Assembly (NCBI RefSeq): GCF_013387495.1
Contig: NZ_JABZEE010000041.1
Span: 1-49,257, forward strand
Length of the DNA stretch: 49,257 nt
Origin: Streptomyces sp. PKU-EA00015
Lineage (GTDB): Bacteria > Actinomycetota > Actinomycetes > Streptomycetales > Streptomycetaceae
Direction: 5' to 3'
Positions 35,825 to 46,676 of this stretch are shown here, one piece after another (position 1 is the stretch's first letter; every line of letters starts with the position of its first letter). The notes under the pieces are model-generated. The model was given only the letters and a program-made list of their open reading frames with translations, was not told the DNA's origin and ran no database searches. A program made the position numbers and the translations under genes.

Positions 35825-36757
35825 TCAGTATTCGATGCGCTCGCGGCGGCTGACCCGCAGCGTGACGAGGGACAGGATCAGCGTGAGGACGAGGATGACG
35901 ACGCCCATGGCGCAGGCGTAACCGCTCTTTCCGAAGGAGAGGAAGTTACGCATCAGGTAGGTCGCCATGACCTCGCTGTTGTGGTCGGGGCCGCCGCCGT
36001 AGCTGTTGCCCGGTGTCATGACGGAGATGAGGGCGAAGCAGTCCATGGCGAGGATCGCGAGGTACACCCAGGCCGTCTGCACCGTGTCCCACAGCAGGGG
36101 CAGCGTGACCCGGAAGAAGGACTGCGTCCGGCTCGCGCCGTCCAGCAGCGCGGCCTCGTAGATCTCCTTCGGCACCGACTGCATCGCGGCGGAGAACAGC
36201 ACGAGGTAGAAGCCGACGCCCCACCACAGCAGTACGAAGGCCACGCACCACAGCACGAGATCGGGCTCGTTGAGCCATTCGATCGGATGCGCGGGGTCGG
36301 ACAGACCCAGCTTGACGAAGATGCCGTTGATCAGGCCGGCGACGTCACCGCGGTAGATCGCCCGCCAGAGCACGGCGAGGATGGCGATCGAGAGCACGTG
36401 CGGGACGAAGAACAGGATCTTGTAGAGGCCCGATCCCTTCACTCCGCGGATTCCGCCGGAGCCACCCCGCCCGCCCACGTTCACCATGAAGGCGAAGAAG
36501 AGGGCGAGCAGGATGGTCGCGATCGGCAGGAAGATCAGGAGCAGGATGTTGTGCCACAGGGCCTTCAGGAACACCTCGTCGGAGAACAGCGCGGTGTAGT
36601 TGTCGAGTCCGACGAAGCTCATCTCCTGCGACTGGCCCTGCCAGTTCGTGAAGGAGTATCCGAAGGTCTGCAGATACGGCCAGATCATGAAGACCGCGTA
36701 CAGCACGACCGGAACGATCAGAAATCCGGTGACGAACCGGTACTTTCCCTGTTGCAT
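35825..36757 (-). CDS. ngcF: GlcNAc/chitobiose ABC transporter permease NgcF-like
   Basis: 310 residues, MalF-type CUT1 permease with six predicted helices (first FLIVPVVLYAVFMIWPYLQT). It has the family pattern FTNWQGQ..FVGLDNYTALFSDEVF in the first loop and the EAA motif EAALLDGASRTQSFFRVTLP. The ATG at 36757 is 30 bases after the ngcE stop and the gene is followed 14 bases later by ngcG. A glycine-rich insert (VNVGGRGGSGGIRGVKGSG) lies in a cytoplasmic loop. Expected partner of NgcE, NgcG and the shared ATPase MsiK. Confidence 0.87.
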   Translation of the reverse strand: MQQGKYRFVTGFLIVPVVLYAVFMIWPYLQTFGYSFTNWQGQSQEMSFVGLDNYTALFSDEVFLKALWHNILLLIFLPIATILLALFFAFMVNVGGRGGSGGIRGVKGSGLYKILFFVPHVLSIAILAVLWRAIYRGDVAGLINGIFVKLGLSDPAHPIEWLNEPDLVLWCVAFVLLWWGVGFYLVLFSAAMQSVPKEIYEAALLDGASRTQSFFRVTLPLLWDTVQTAWVYLAILAMDCFALISVMTPGNSYGGGPDHNSEVMATYLMRNFLSFGKSGYACAMGVVILVLTLILSLVTLRVSRRERIEY

Positions 36758-36787
36758 GGCACCCTGTCCCTGGTTTCCCGGCCTCGG

Positions 36788-38230
36788 CTACTGACGCTTG
36801 TTGTTCTTGCTCGCCGGGTCCTTGGCCGCCTTGTCGACCGCGGCCTGCGCCCGCTTGAGCCATTCGTTCGGCTGAATGCGCTTGGCCATGAGCTCGGCGG
36901 AGGCGGTGCGGATGGACTCGTCCATCTCGCTGTACCAGGTGGTGTAGAAGTAGTCGAAGCGCTGCTCGACCGGACAGGCGTCGACGGCCTCGACGGCCGA
37001 CTTGGTGCCGGGGCGCAGGGACACGCTCTTGTCGACACCGTCCTGAAGGATCGTCAGGGAGTTGGCCACCTGGGCGAACTTCGTCGACCATTCCTTGGAC
37101 AGCATCATCCGGAGGAACTCCAGGCCGCCCGCCTTGTTCTTGGCCTTCTCCGGGACGATGTACGGCTCACCCGCACCGGCCCGGATGGCCTCGAAGGGCA
37201 GCTTGCTGTCCGGCAGCAGCGGCATCGGCAGGAACTTCATGTCGAAGTCCGCCGGGGTCTGCTTCAGCTGCTCGTTCTCCAGCCAGGAGCCGGAGGGGAT
37301 GAAGACGGCCTTGCCCTCGTTCCACGCGGTCTGCGACTCGATGTGGTCAAGGGAGTTGGTGCCGGGCATGAGCAGGCCCTTGTCGACGATCTCGTAGATC
37401 GCCTCGATGGACTGCTTGGCCACGTCGCTGCCGACGAAGGCCTTGGGGTCGAGGTTGTCGATCGCCTTCATGGCGTCCAGACCGCCGGTCTTGGCGATCA
37501 GGTCCATGATCATGACGTTGATGTAGTAGGGGTGCTTGCCCTGGTGGGCGAGGCCGCCGATGCCGTCCTTCTTGGCCTCCTGCATGATCCCCAGGAAGGC
37601 GTCCCACGTCTTCGGGACCTCCCAGCCCTTCTCCTTGAAGAGCTTGCCGGAGTACCAGACGCCCCAGACCGTGTAGACGTAGTTGAGCGCGTGCATCTTG
37701 CCGCCGATGAAGCCCTTGTCGGCGGTGCCCGGGATCAGGACGTCCTTGACCTTCTTGTTCGGGTCGTCGACGGACGGCGCCTCGAGGAGCTCGGTGAGGT
37801 CGGCGAGCTGACCGTTCTTGTGCAGCACGTCGAGCTTGATCTGCTGGGCGCCGGAGTCGTCGACCACGTCCGGCGGGTTGCCCGCGTTGAAGCGCGGCTG
37901 GAGCTTGCCGGTGATCTCCTGCGTGCCCAGGTGGCTGATCTTCGGGCCGTACTTGGCCTGGTACAGCTTCTCCCACTCGATGGCGTACTGGTCGCCGAAG
38001 CCCCCCTTGAAGATGACGACGTCAAGCGTGCCGCCCTTGGCGACGCCGAACGGGTTGTCCTTCGTCACCTCGCCCTTCTGCTTCTCCTGGTCGTCACCGC
38101 TGCCGCTGCTGGCGCACGCGGACAGGAAACTCATCGTCGGGACGGCAATCAGACCGAGTGCGGCCGACCGCTTGATCAGATTTCGACGGCTGAGGCCCTC
38201 ATTGTTGTCGTGGGCGGAGGTGGATCCCAT
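36788..38230 (-). CDS. ngcE: GlcNAc/chitobiose-binding lipoprotein NgcE-like
   Basis: 480 residues, CUT1 substrate-binding protein. It carries a twin-arginine signal (SRRNLIKRSAALGLIAVP, Arg15-Arg16) followed by a lipobox LSAC (Cys39), so it is a Tat-exported lipoprotein. The binding-protein body has GGTLDVVIFKGGFGDQYAIE, NYVYTVWGVWYSGKLFKEKG and a C-terminal aromatic segment FDYFYTTWYSEMD. I start at ATG 38230, seven bases after GAGGA; a TTG two codons upstream is less likely. The NgcEFG system of Streptomyces takes up GlcNAc and N,N'-diacetylchitobiose from chitin. The promoter region holds a DasR-like site. Confidence 0.88.
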   Translation of the reverse strand: MGSTSAHDNNEGLSRRNLIKRSAALGLIAVPTMSFLSACASSGSGDDQEKQKGEVTKDNPFGVAKGGTLDVVIFKGGFGDQYAIEWEKLYQAKYGPKISHLGTQEITGKLQPRFNAGNPPDVVDDSGAQQIKLDVLHKNGQLADLTELLEAPSVDDPNKKVKDVLIPGTADKGFIGGKMHALNYVYTVWGVWYSGKLFKEKGWEVPKTWDAFLGIMQEAKKDGIGGLAHQGKHPYYINVMIMDLIAKTGGLDAMKAIDNLDPKAFVGSDVAKQSIEAIYEIVDKGLLMPGTNSLDHIESQTAWNEGKAVFIPSGSWLENEQLKQTPADFDMKFLPMPLLPDSKLPFEAIRAGAGEPYIVPEKAKNKAGGLEFLRMMLSKEWSTKFAQVANSLTILQDGVDKSVSLRPGTKSAVEAVDACPVEQRFDYFYTTWYSEMDESIRTASAELMAKRIQPNEWLKRAQAAVDKAAKDPASKNNKRQ

Positions 38231-38471
38231 GCTCAAGTCCTCGCCTTCTCCAGGACTCAGGCGGCGTACCGGTCGCCCGTACTGCTCGCCTCAGGCGAAG
38301 GGCCCCGTTACCGCTGTCGGTTGCTGTGTTTTCCCGAAGGGAAACCCAGTGAAGCTCGGGTCGTGCACCGGCCGGCAGCGGGAACGGACCGTTTCACGGC
38401 CGCCGGTCCGCGTGGCCCCGACCGCCGCTCGTCCCCCCTGCCCGCAACCTGTAACTGCTTTACGGACGCCG

Positions 38472-38487
38472 ACAGGTATAGTCCACT
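38472..38487. promoter_or_regulatory. DasR-responsive element (dre)-like site
   Basis: ACAGGTATAGTCCACT matches the known 16-bp dre consensus ACTGGTCTAGACCACT at 13 positions. It covers the -10 of the predicted ngcE promoter, in the 503-base gap between ngcE and the divergent mannosidase gene. The rest of that gap (38231-38733) holds no gene. Confidence 0.7.
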
Positions 38488-38504
38488 TCCCGCCAAGTGA
38501 GCAA
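38475..38504 (-). promoter_or_regulatory. Predicted ngcEFG promoter
   Basis: Minus strand: -35 TTGCTC (complement of 38499-38504), 18-base spacer, -10 TATACC (complement of 38475-38480). Predicted start near 38468, which leaves a 5' leader of about 235 bases. Part of that leader can fold (TTTCCC-GAA-GGGAAA at 38330-38344). Confidence 0.5.
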
Positions 38505-38638
38505 GATCGAATGCAAGGTTGGCCGGCAGTCTTTCCCGAGTTGAGACCTCGCGGATACATACGACCCCTGCACACCCTTACGACCGCTGCAATCTTCGCG
38601 GAACACCATATTCCGACCCGTGCGCATCGCCAACACCC

Positions 38639-38667
38639 TTGACACCGAAGGAAGCTTGGCTCCCTAC
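38639..38667 (+). promoter_or_regulatory. Candidate mannosidase promoter
   Basis: A perfect TTGACA (38639-38644) with a weak -10 about 18 bases on (CCTACT). The transcript would start upstream of the LacI-type palindrome. Confidence 0.35.
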
Positions 38668-38688
38668 TGGATCCTGCGCCTCGCGCCT

Positions 38689-38700
38689 GACAACGTTGTC
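38689..38700. promoter_or_regulatory. LacI-type operator
   Basis: GACAACGTTGTC, a perfect 12-bp palindrome with a central CG (full context TGACAACGTTGTCCA), typical of LacI-family operators for glycoside hydrolase genes. It ends 33 bases before the mannosidase start. Confidence 0.6.
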
Positions 38701-38733
38701 CAACGCGCCTTTCCCCTGGAGGAATGACCCGGG

Positions 38734-41700
38734 ATGCAGCCCAGACTCCGACCCCGGCAGAGACCAGTCCACGCGGTCACCCTCGCGGTGAGCGCCTCAC
38801 TCCTCATGTTGACGGCTCCCTCCGCCGCCGTCGCCCTTCCCGCTCAGCCCGGGCAATCCCCCGCCGCGGACCGGGAATTCACCTCGTCCTTCGAAGCGGA
38901 TGAGAAACAGCCCAATTGGCGTAATACCGTCGAAGTCGGCACCGACGGAAAGAAGCGGTCGTCGGGCGTGGACGGCGGATTCTCGAGCGGAATACCGGGC
39001 AATGTCACCGACAAGGTGATCGAACTGCGCGCCAGCGGTGAGAACACCGGCGCCGGCGAGACGAAGGAAAATCTCGTCGACCTCCTGCCGGGCAGCAAGT
39101 GGCTCACCTTCGAGCCCACGGGATGGGTCGAGTTCGACACGGACGAGCCGGTCAAGGTCGCCACCTACGCCCTCACGTCCGCCAACGACTTCGCCGAGCG
39201 CGACCCCAGGGACTGGACGCTCAAGGGTTCGGCCGACGGAAAGACGTGGACCGTCCTCGACACGCGTGCGGGCGAGACCTTCGCCAAGCGCTTCGAGACC
39301 AAGACGTACGACATCGGCTCGCCGTCCGAGGTGACGGCGTACGCGCACTACCGCCTGGAGATCACGAAGAACAACGGCGCGTCCGGGATCACCCAGCTCG
39401 CGGACGTCCAGTTCTCGAACGGCGACACGAGCACCCCCGTTCCGGACGACATGCGCACCCAGGTCGACCGCGGTCCCGGCGGCTCCCCCACCGCCAAGGC
39501 CGGGGCCGGTTTCACCGGCAAGCGGGCGCTGCGGTACGCGGGCACCCACACGCCGGACGGCCGCGCCTACTCGTACAACAAGGTCTTCGACGTCGACATC
39601 GCCGTGCGGCGCGACACCGAGCTGTCGTACAAGGTCTTCCCGGCCATGGCGGAGACGGACCTCGGCTACCCCGCCACGAACGTGGCCGTGGACCTCGCCT
39701 TCACCGACGGCACCTACCTGAGCGACCTGAAGGCCGTCGACTCGCACGGCGGGCTGCTGACCCCTCAGGGCCAGGGCGCCGCCAAGCGGCTGTACGTCAA
39801 CCAGTGGAACGCCGTCGCCTCCGGCATCGGCACGGTCGCGGCCGGCAAGACCGTCGACCGCGTCCTGGTGGCGTACGACTCCCCCAAGGGGCCGGCGAAG
39901 TTCCAGGGCTGGATCGACGACGTCACGATCAGGCCCAAGGTGCCCGAGAAGCGGCTGGAGCACCTGTCGGACTACGCCTCCACGACGCGCGGCACCAACT
40001 CCAGCGGTTCCTTCTCCCGCGGCAACACCTTCCCCGCCACCGCGGTCCCGCACGGCTTCAACTTCTGGACGCCGGTCACCAACGCGGGCTCCCAGAGCTG
40101 GCTCTACGAGTACGCGCGCGGCAACAACGCGGACAACCTCCCGACCGTGCAGGCGTTCAGCACCAGCCACGAGCCGAGCCCGTGGATGGGCGACCGGCAG
40201 ACGTTCCAGCTGATGCCGTCCGCCGCGGCGGGCACCCCGGACACCTCGCGCACCGGCCGGGCGCTGCCCTTCCGGCACGAGAACGAGACGGCGCGCCCGC
40301 ACTACTACGGCGTGACGTTCGAGAACGGCCTCAAGGCCGAGATGACGCCGACCGACCACGCGGCGATGATGCGGTTCACCTACCCCGGTGACGACGCGAG
40401 CGTGATCTTCGACAACGTGACCAAGCAGGGCGGTCTCACCCTCGATCCCGCGAACCGGTCCTTCACCGGTTTCTCCGACGTCAAGAGCGGTCTGTCCACG
40501 GGTGCCACGCGGCTGTTCGTCCACGGTGTCTTCGACGCGCCGGTCACGGACTCGGCGGCCGACGGCGTCAGCGGCAGGCTCCGCTTCGACGCGGGCGACG
40601 ACCGCACGGTGACCCTGCGCATCGCCACCTCGCTGATCAGCGTGGACCAGGCGAAGAAGAACCTCGCCGACGAGATCCCGGCGGGCACCGGCTTCGAGCG
40701 CGTCCGCGGCAAGGCGCAGGACGCGTGGGACGACCTGCTGGGCAGGGTCGAGGTCGAGGGCGCCACGCACGACCAGCTGACCACGCTCTACTCCAGCCTG
40801 TACCGGCTGTACCTGTACCCGAACTCGGGCTTCGAGAACACCGGCAGCAAGCAGAAGCCCCGGTACCAGTACGCGAGCCCCTTCTCGCCGATGCCCGGGC
40901 CCGACACCCCGACCCGGACCGGCGCGAAGATCGTCGACGGCAAGGTGTACGTCAACAACGGCTTCTGGGACACCTACCGTACGACCTGGCCCGCGTACTC
41001 CTTCCTGACGCCGAAGAAGGCGGGCGAGCTGGTGGACGGCTTCGTCCAGCAGTACAAGGACGGCGGCTGGATCTCCCGGTGGTCCTCCCCGGGCTACGCG
41101 GACCTGATGACCGGCACCAGCTCGGACGTGGCCTTCGCCGACGCCTACGTCAAGGGCGTGGACTTCGACGCGGAGGCGGCGTACGAGGCCGCGCTGAAGA
41201 ACGCGACCGTGGTCCCGCCGTCGTCGGGCGTGGGCCGCAAGGGCATGGAGACCTCGCCGTTCCTCGGCTACGCCTCCACCGAGACCCACGAGGGCCTGTC
41301 CTGGTCGCTGGAGGGCTACCTCAACGACTACGGGCTCGCCGAGATGGGCAAGGCGCTGTACGAGAAGACGAAGAAGGCGCGCTACCGGGAGGAGTCGGAG
41401 TACTTCCTGAACCGCGCCCGCAACTACGTCACGCTCTTCGACTCCGAGGCCGGCTTCTTCCAGGGCCGCAACCTCAAGGGCGACTGGCGCGTTCCGTCGG
41501 ACCGGTACGACCCGCGGGTGTGGGGCTACGACTACACCGAGACCAACGGCTGGGGCTACGCCTTCACCGCGCCCCAGGACTCGCGTGGTCTCGCCAACCT
41601 CTACGGCGGCCGCTCGGGCCTCGGCAAGAAGCTCGACACCTACTTCGCCACGCCCGAGACGGCGTCGCCGGAGTTCGTCGGCTCGTACGGCTCCGTCATC

Positions 41701-42576
41701 CACGAGATGACCGAGGCGCGCGACGTGCGGATGGGCATGTACGGCCACTCGAACCAGGTCGCCCACCACGTCACCTACATGTACAACGCGGCGTCCCAGC
41801 CGTGGAAGACGCAGGAGAAGGTGCGCGAGGTGCTGTCGCGCCTGTACACGGGCAGCGAGATCGGCCAGGGCTACCACGGCGACGAGGACAACGGCGAGCA
41901 GTCCGCCTGGTACCTGTTCTCCGCGCTCGGGTTCTACCCGCTGGTGATGGGCAGCGGGGAGTACACCATCGGCTCCCCCCTGTTCACGAAGGCGACCGTG
42001 CACCTCGACAACGGGCGCGAACTGGTCGTGAAGGCCCCGAGGAACAGCGCGCGGAACATCTACGTACAGGGCCTGAAGGTCAACGGCGAGAAGTGGGACT
42101 CCACGTCGCTGCCGCACGAGGTGATCGCCGAGGGCGGCACACTGGAGTTCGCGATGGGCGCCGAGCCGTCCACGTGGGGCACGGGCAAGGACGCCGCGCC
42201 CGTCTCCCTCACCAAGGACGACAAGGTCCCCGCCCCGCGGCGCGACATGACCACGGCCGGCGGCCCGCTCCTCGACAACACCTCGCGCACGTCGGCGGAT
42301 TTCACGTCGGTCGACCTGCCGGTGGCGCCGGGAACCCGGGCGGTGGAGTACACGCTGACGTCGGCGGCGAAGGACAAGGCGCCGACGGGCTGGGTCCTGC
42401 AGGGCTCGGCCGACGGCCGGTCGTGGACGGACCTGGACAAGCGGTCGGGCGAGTCGTTCGGCTGGGACCGGCAGACACGGGTGTTCACGGTCGAGAAGCC
42501 GGGGGCGTACGCGCACTACCGGCTGGTGGCCCAGGACGAGGTGTCGCTCGCGGAGGTGGAACTGCTCGGCCGGTAG
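38734..42576 (+). CDS. Secreted GH92 alpha-mannosidase with flanking discoidin-like domains
   Basis: 1280 residues. Signal peptide about 1-38 (VTLAVSASLLMLTAPSAAVA). An N-terminal F5/8-type-C-like domain (about 90-235, GSADGKTWTVLDTRAGE) is followed by a beta-sandwich linker, then the GH92 catalytic part (about 400-1110) with SWLYEYARGNNADNLPT, GFWDTYRTTWPAYS (about 743), ETHEGLSWSLEGY and the acid-bearing GYHGDEDNGEQSAWYLFSAL (about 1046). A C-terminal discoidin-like domain (about 1150-1280, GSADGRSWTDLDKRSGE) closes it. GH92 enzymes are Ca-dependent inverting exo-alpha-mannosidases (often alpha-1,2) on N-glycans and mannans. GGAGG lies eleven bases before the ATG. Exact linkage not predictable. 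Confidence 0.92.
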   Translation: MQPRLRPRQRPVHAVTLAVSASLLMLTAPSAAVALPAQPGQSPAADREFTSSFEADEKQPNWRNTVEVGTDGKKRSSGVDGGFSSGIPGNVTDKVIELRASGENTGAGETKENLVDLLPGSKWLTFEPTGWVEFDTDEPVKVATYALTSANDFAERDPRDWTLKGSADGKTWTVLDTRAGETFAKRFETKTYDIGSPSEVTAYAHYRLEITKNNGASGITQLADVQFSNGDTSTPVPDDMRTQVDRGPGGSPTAKAGAGFTGKRALRYAGTHTPDGRAYSYNKVFDVDIAVRRDTELSYKVFPAMAETDLGYPATNVAVDLAFTDGTYLSDLKAVDSHGGLLTPQGQGAAKRLYVNQWNAVASGIGTVAAGKTVDRVLVAYDSPKGPAKFQGWIDDVTIRPKVPEKRLEHLSDYASTTRGTNSSGSFSRGNTFPATAVPHGFNFWTPVTNAGSQSWLYEYARGNNADNLPTVQAFSTSHEPSPWMGDRQTFQLMPSAAAGTPDTSRTGRALPFRHENETARPHYYGVTFENGLKAEMTPTDHAAMMRFTYPGDDASVIFDNVTKQGGLTLDPANRSFTGFSDVKSGLSTGATRLFVHGVFDAPVTDSAADGVSGRLRFDAGDDRTVTLRIATSLISVDQAKKNLADEIPAGTGFERVRGKAQDAWDDLLGRVEVEGATHDQLTTLYSSLYRLYLYPNSGFENTGSKQKPRYQYASPFSPMPGPDTPTRTGAKIVDGKVYVNNGFWDTYRTTWPAYSFLTPKKAGELVDGFVQQYKDGGWISRWSSPGYADLMTGTSSDVAFADAYVKGVDFDAEAAYEAALKNATVVPPSSGVGRKGMETSPFLGYASTETHEGLSWSLEGYLNDYGLAEMGKALYEKTKKARYREESEYFLNRARNYVTLFDSEAGFFQGRNLKGDWRVPSDRYDPRVWGYDYTETNGWGYAFTAPQDSRGLANLYGGRSGLGKKLDTYFATPETASPEFVGSYGSVIHEMTEARDVRMGMYGHSNQVAHHVTYMYNAASQPWKTQEKVREVLSRLYTGSEIGQGYHGDEDNGEQSAWYLFSALGFYPLVMGSGEYTIGSPLFTKATVHLDNGRELVVKAPRNSARNIYVQGLKVNGEKWDSTSLPHEVIAEGGTLEFAMGAEPSTWGTGKDAAPVSLTKDDKVPAPRRDMTTAGGPLLDNTSRTSADFTSVDLPVAPGTRAVEYTLTSAAKDKAPTGWVLQGSADGRSWTDLDKRSGESFGWDRQTRVFTVEKPGAYAHYRLVAQDEVSLAEVELLGR

Positions 42577-42615
42577 GGAGGGCTCACCTGTCGCGTACAA
42601 CTCCTTGCGCCACGA

Positions 42616-42631
42616 CACGTATTCATACGTG
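42616..42631. promoter_or_regulatory. 16-bp palindrome upstream of the FG-GAP gene
   Basis: CACGTAT-TC-ATACGTG with 7-bp perfect arms. A likely -10 TATGGT follows at 42650-42655, so the palindrome covers the -35 region. Candidate operator. Confidence 0.5.
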
Positions 42632-42661
42632 AATGTCCGGTGGAAGGTCTATGGTGATCCT

Positions 42662-42692
42662 GTGGCTCGCCTCGCCTCGCGGGGCGAGCCAC
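42662..42692 (+). terminator. Hairpin between mannosidase and FG-GAP genes
   Basis: Arms GTGGCTCGCC (42662-42671) and GGCGAGCCAC (42683-42692), 11-base loop. Either a terminator 85 bases after the mannosidase stop, or the very 5' end of the next transcript if TATGGT is its -10. Confidence 0.5.
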
Positions 42693-42722
42693 TTCTGTCG
42701 ATCTTTCCGTTGGGAGAACTAC

Positions 42723-43658
42723 GTGGCCGAACTTTCTGGCCTCAAGCGCGGCCGGGCACGAATCCGCCTCGCCGCCGCGGCGACCGCTGTCGCCCTGCTC
42801 GTCACCGGCACGGCCGCCGGTGCCGCCTCCGCCGCCGACAGGCCGACTCCGGCGCCCGCCGCCAACGCCGTGAGCACGCCCTCGTCGGGCGGCTCCGCCT
42901 TCGGCATCCAGGCCGAGCCCGGCGACGCCCCGGTCAACGCCCTCTACGGCGTCAACTCCCCGGGCGACGTGTACGGTTACCCGCCGAACGGCAGCGGCGG
43001 CCTGGACAGCCGCATCTGGAGCGGGGACGGCTGGGACATCATCAAGCACGCCACCCAGGTGGACAACGACGCCGACGGCAACTCCGACGGCTTCTGGCAG
43101 ATCACCGGCACCGGCGGTGTGTACTACGGCGGCTGGGGCCAGCAGCCCTTCTCCATCGGATCCGGTTGGCACATCTACAACAAGATGGTCTCGCCCGGCA
43201 ATCTCGCGGGCGGCGTGGCCGACGACCTGATCGCGCGGGACGGCTCCGGTGCGCTGTGGATCTACCTGGGCTACGGCAACGGCAAGGTCAACACCCGCAA
43301 GAAGGTCGGCGGCGGCTGGCAGATCTACAACCAGATCACCGGCAAGGGCGACCTGACCGGCGACGGCAAGGCCGACATCGTCGCCCGCGACGGCTCCGGC
43401 ACGCTGTGGCTCTACAAGGGCACCGGCAGCCACTCGGCGCCGTTCGCCACCCGCACCAGGATCGGCACGGGCTGGAACCAGTTCAACGCCCTCGTCTCCG
43501 TCGGTGACATCGACATCGACGGCCGGACGGACCTGATCGCCCGGGACACGCTCGGTGCCCTCTACCTGTACAAGGGCACCGGCAGCGCGGCGGCCCCGTT
43601 CAAGCCCCGCGTGAAGATCGGCACCAGCGGCTGGAACACCTACCGCCTGCTGTTCTGA
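42723..43658 (+). CDS. Secreted FG-GAP/VCBS repeat protein
   Basis: 311 residues. The GTG at 42723 follows GGGAG by six bases; an upstream in-frame ATG at 42633 would cross the hairpin and lacks a ribosome site. Signal peptide about 1-38 (LAAAATAVALLVTGTAAGAA). The mature part contains at least three repeats of about 45 residues built on DLIARDGSGALWIYLG / DIVARDGSGTLWLYKG / DLIARDTLGALYLYKG, each followed by an aromatic GWxxYN segment; D-x-D-G-D-like loops (NDADGNSDG, GDLTGDGKAD, GDIDIDGRTD) can bind calcium. Such modules form a partial beta-propeller used for binding. No enzymatic domain seen. Confidence 0.85.
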   Translation: MAELSGLKRGRARIRLAAAATAVALLVTGTAAGAASAADRPTPAPAANAVSTPSSGGSAFGIQAEPGDAPVNALYGVNSPGDVYGYPPNGSGGLDSRIWSGDGWDIIKHATQVDNDADGNSDGFWQITGTGGVYYGGWGQQPFSIGSGWHIYNKMVSPGNLAGGVADDLIARDGSGALWIYLGYGNGKVNTRKKVGGGWQIYNQITGKGDLTGDGKADIVARDGSGTLWLYKGTGSHSAPFATRTRIGTGWNQFNALVSVGDIDIDGRTDLIARDTLGALYLYKGTGSAAAPFKPRVKIGTSGWNTYRLLF

Positions 43659-43667
43659 CGGAATGCG

Positions 43668-43702
43668 AAGGGCCGCACTCCTCGGTGAGGAGTGCGGCCC
43701 TT
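43668..43702. terminator. Bidirectional terminator hairpin
   Basis: 16-bp perfect arms (AAGGGCCGCACTCCTC and its complement), loop GGT, between the convergent FG-GAP and aconitase genes. It begins with A and ends with T tracts of two. Confidence 0.85.
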
Positions 43703-43734
43703 CGGCCTGTCCGCGGCGTCAGCCGCGGCTGTGC

Positions 43735-46452
<2,718 letters not shown>

Positions 46453-46519
46453 GACAGTCTCCTTCATCAATGTGCGCGTACTACCTCAATGCTGCCGCCA
46501 CGGCTCCTCGCCGATCCGC

Positions 46520-46538
46520 TAAGGTAAGGCTTAGTTAG
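46520..46538. promoter_or_regulatory. Iron-box-like sequence upstream of acnA
   Basis: TAAGGTAAGGCTTAGTTAG matches the DtxR/DmdR/IdeR box TTAGGTTAGGCTAACCTAA at 13 of 19 positions. It is followed by GGTAACCCTTACC (46538-46550), so GGTAAGG and CCTTACC also form an inverted repeat. It would fall inside the acnA leader. Confidence 0.5.
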
Positions 46539-46581
46539 GTAACCCTTACCGATAGGCGGCTTGCGGTACGCCTTCGGCAGA

Positions 46582-46599
46582 TATCTCGATGTCGAGATA
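46582..46599. promoter_or_regulatory. Perfect 18-bp palindrome at the predicted acnA start point
   Basis: TATCTCGA-TG-TCGAGATA, 8-bp perfect arms, immediately downstream of the predicted acnA -10. The size and shape fit a MarR-family operator. In S. coelicolor the MarR protein TamR is known to control aconitase and other TCA genes, so TamR is the first candidate. Confidence 0.6.
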
Positions 46600-46628
46600 A
46601 CTCTAGTACATGACCGCCGCGCGGTCAT
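46600..46628 (-). promoter_or_regulatory. Predicted acnA promoter
   Basis: Minus strand: -35 ATGACC (complement of 46623-46628), 17-base spacer, -10 TAGAGT (complement of 46600-46605). Start predicted near 46593. The -35 lies inside a separate hairpin, CATGACCGC/GCGGTCATG (46609-46629). Confidence 0.5.
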
Positions 46629-46676
46629 GCCCGGACACCCTCCTCCCGGCCGCCGACCAGCTACTGACCAGCCCCC

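Noticed and set aside
38797..42618. 1273-codon open frame opposite the mannosidase
   Set aside because: Antisense shadow; composition is Arg/Val/Gly/His-rich and the plus strand encodes an unmistakable GH92 enzyme.
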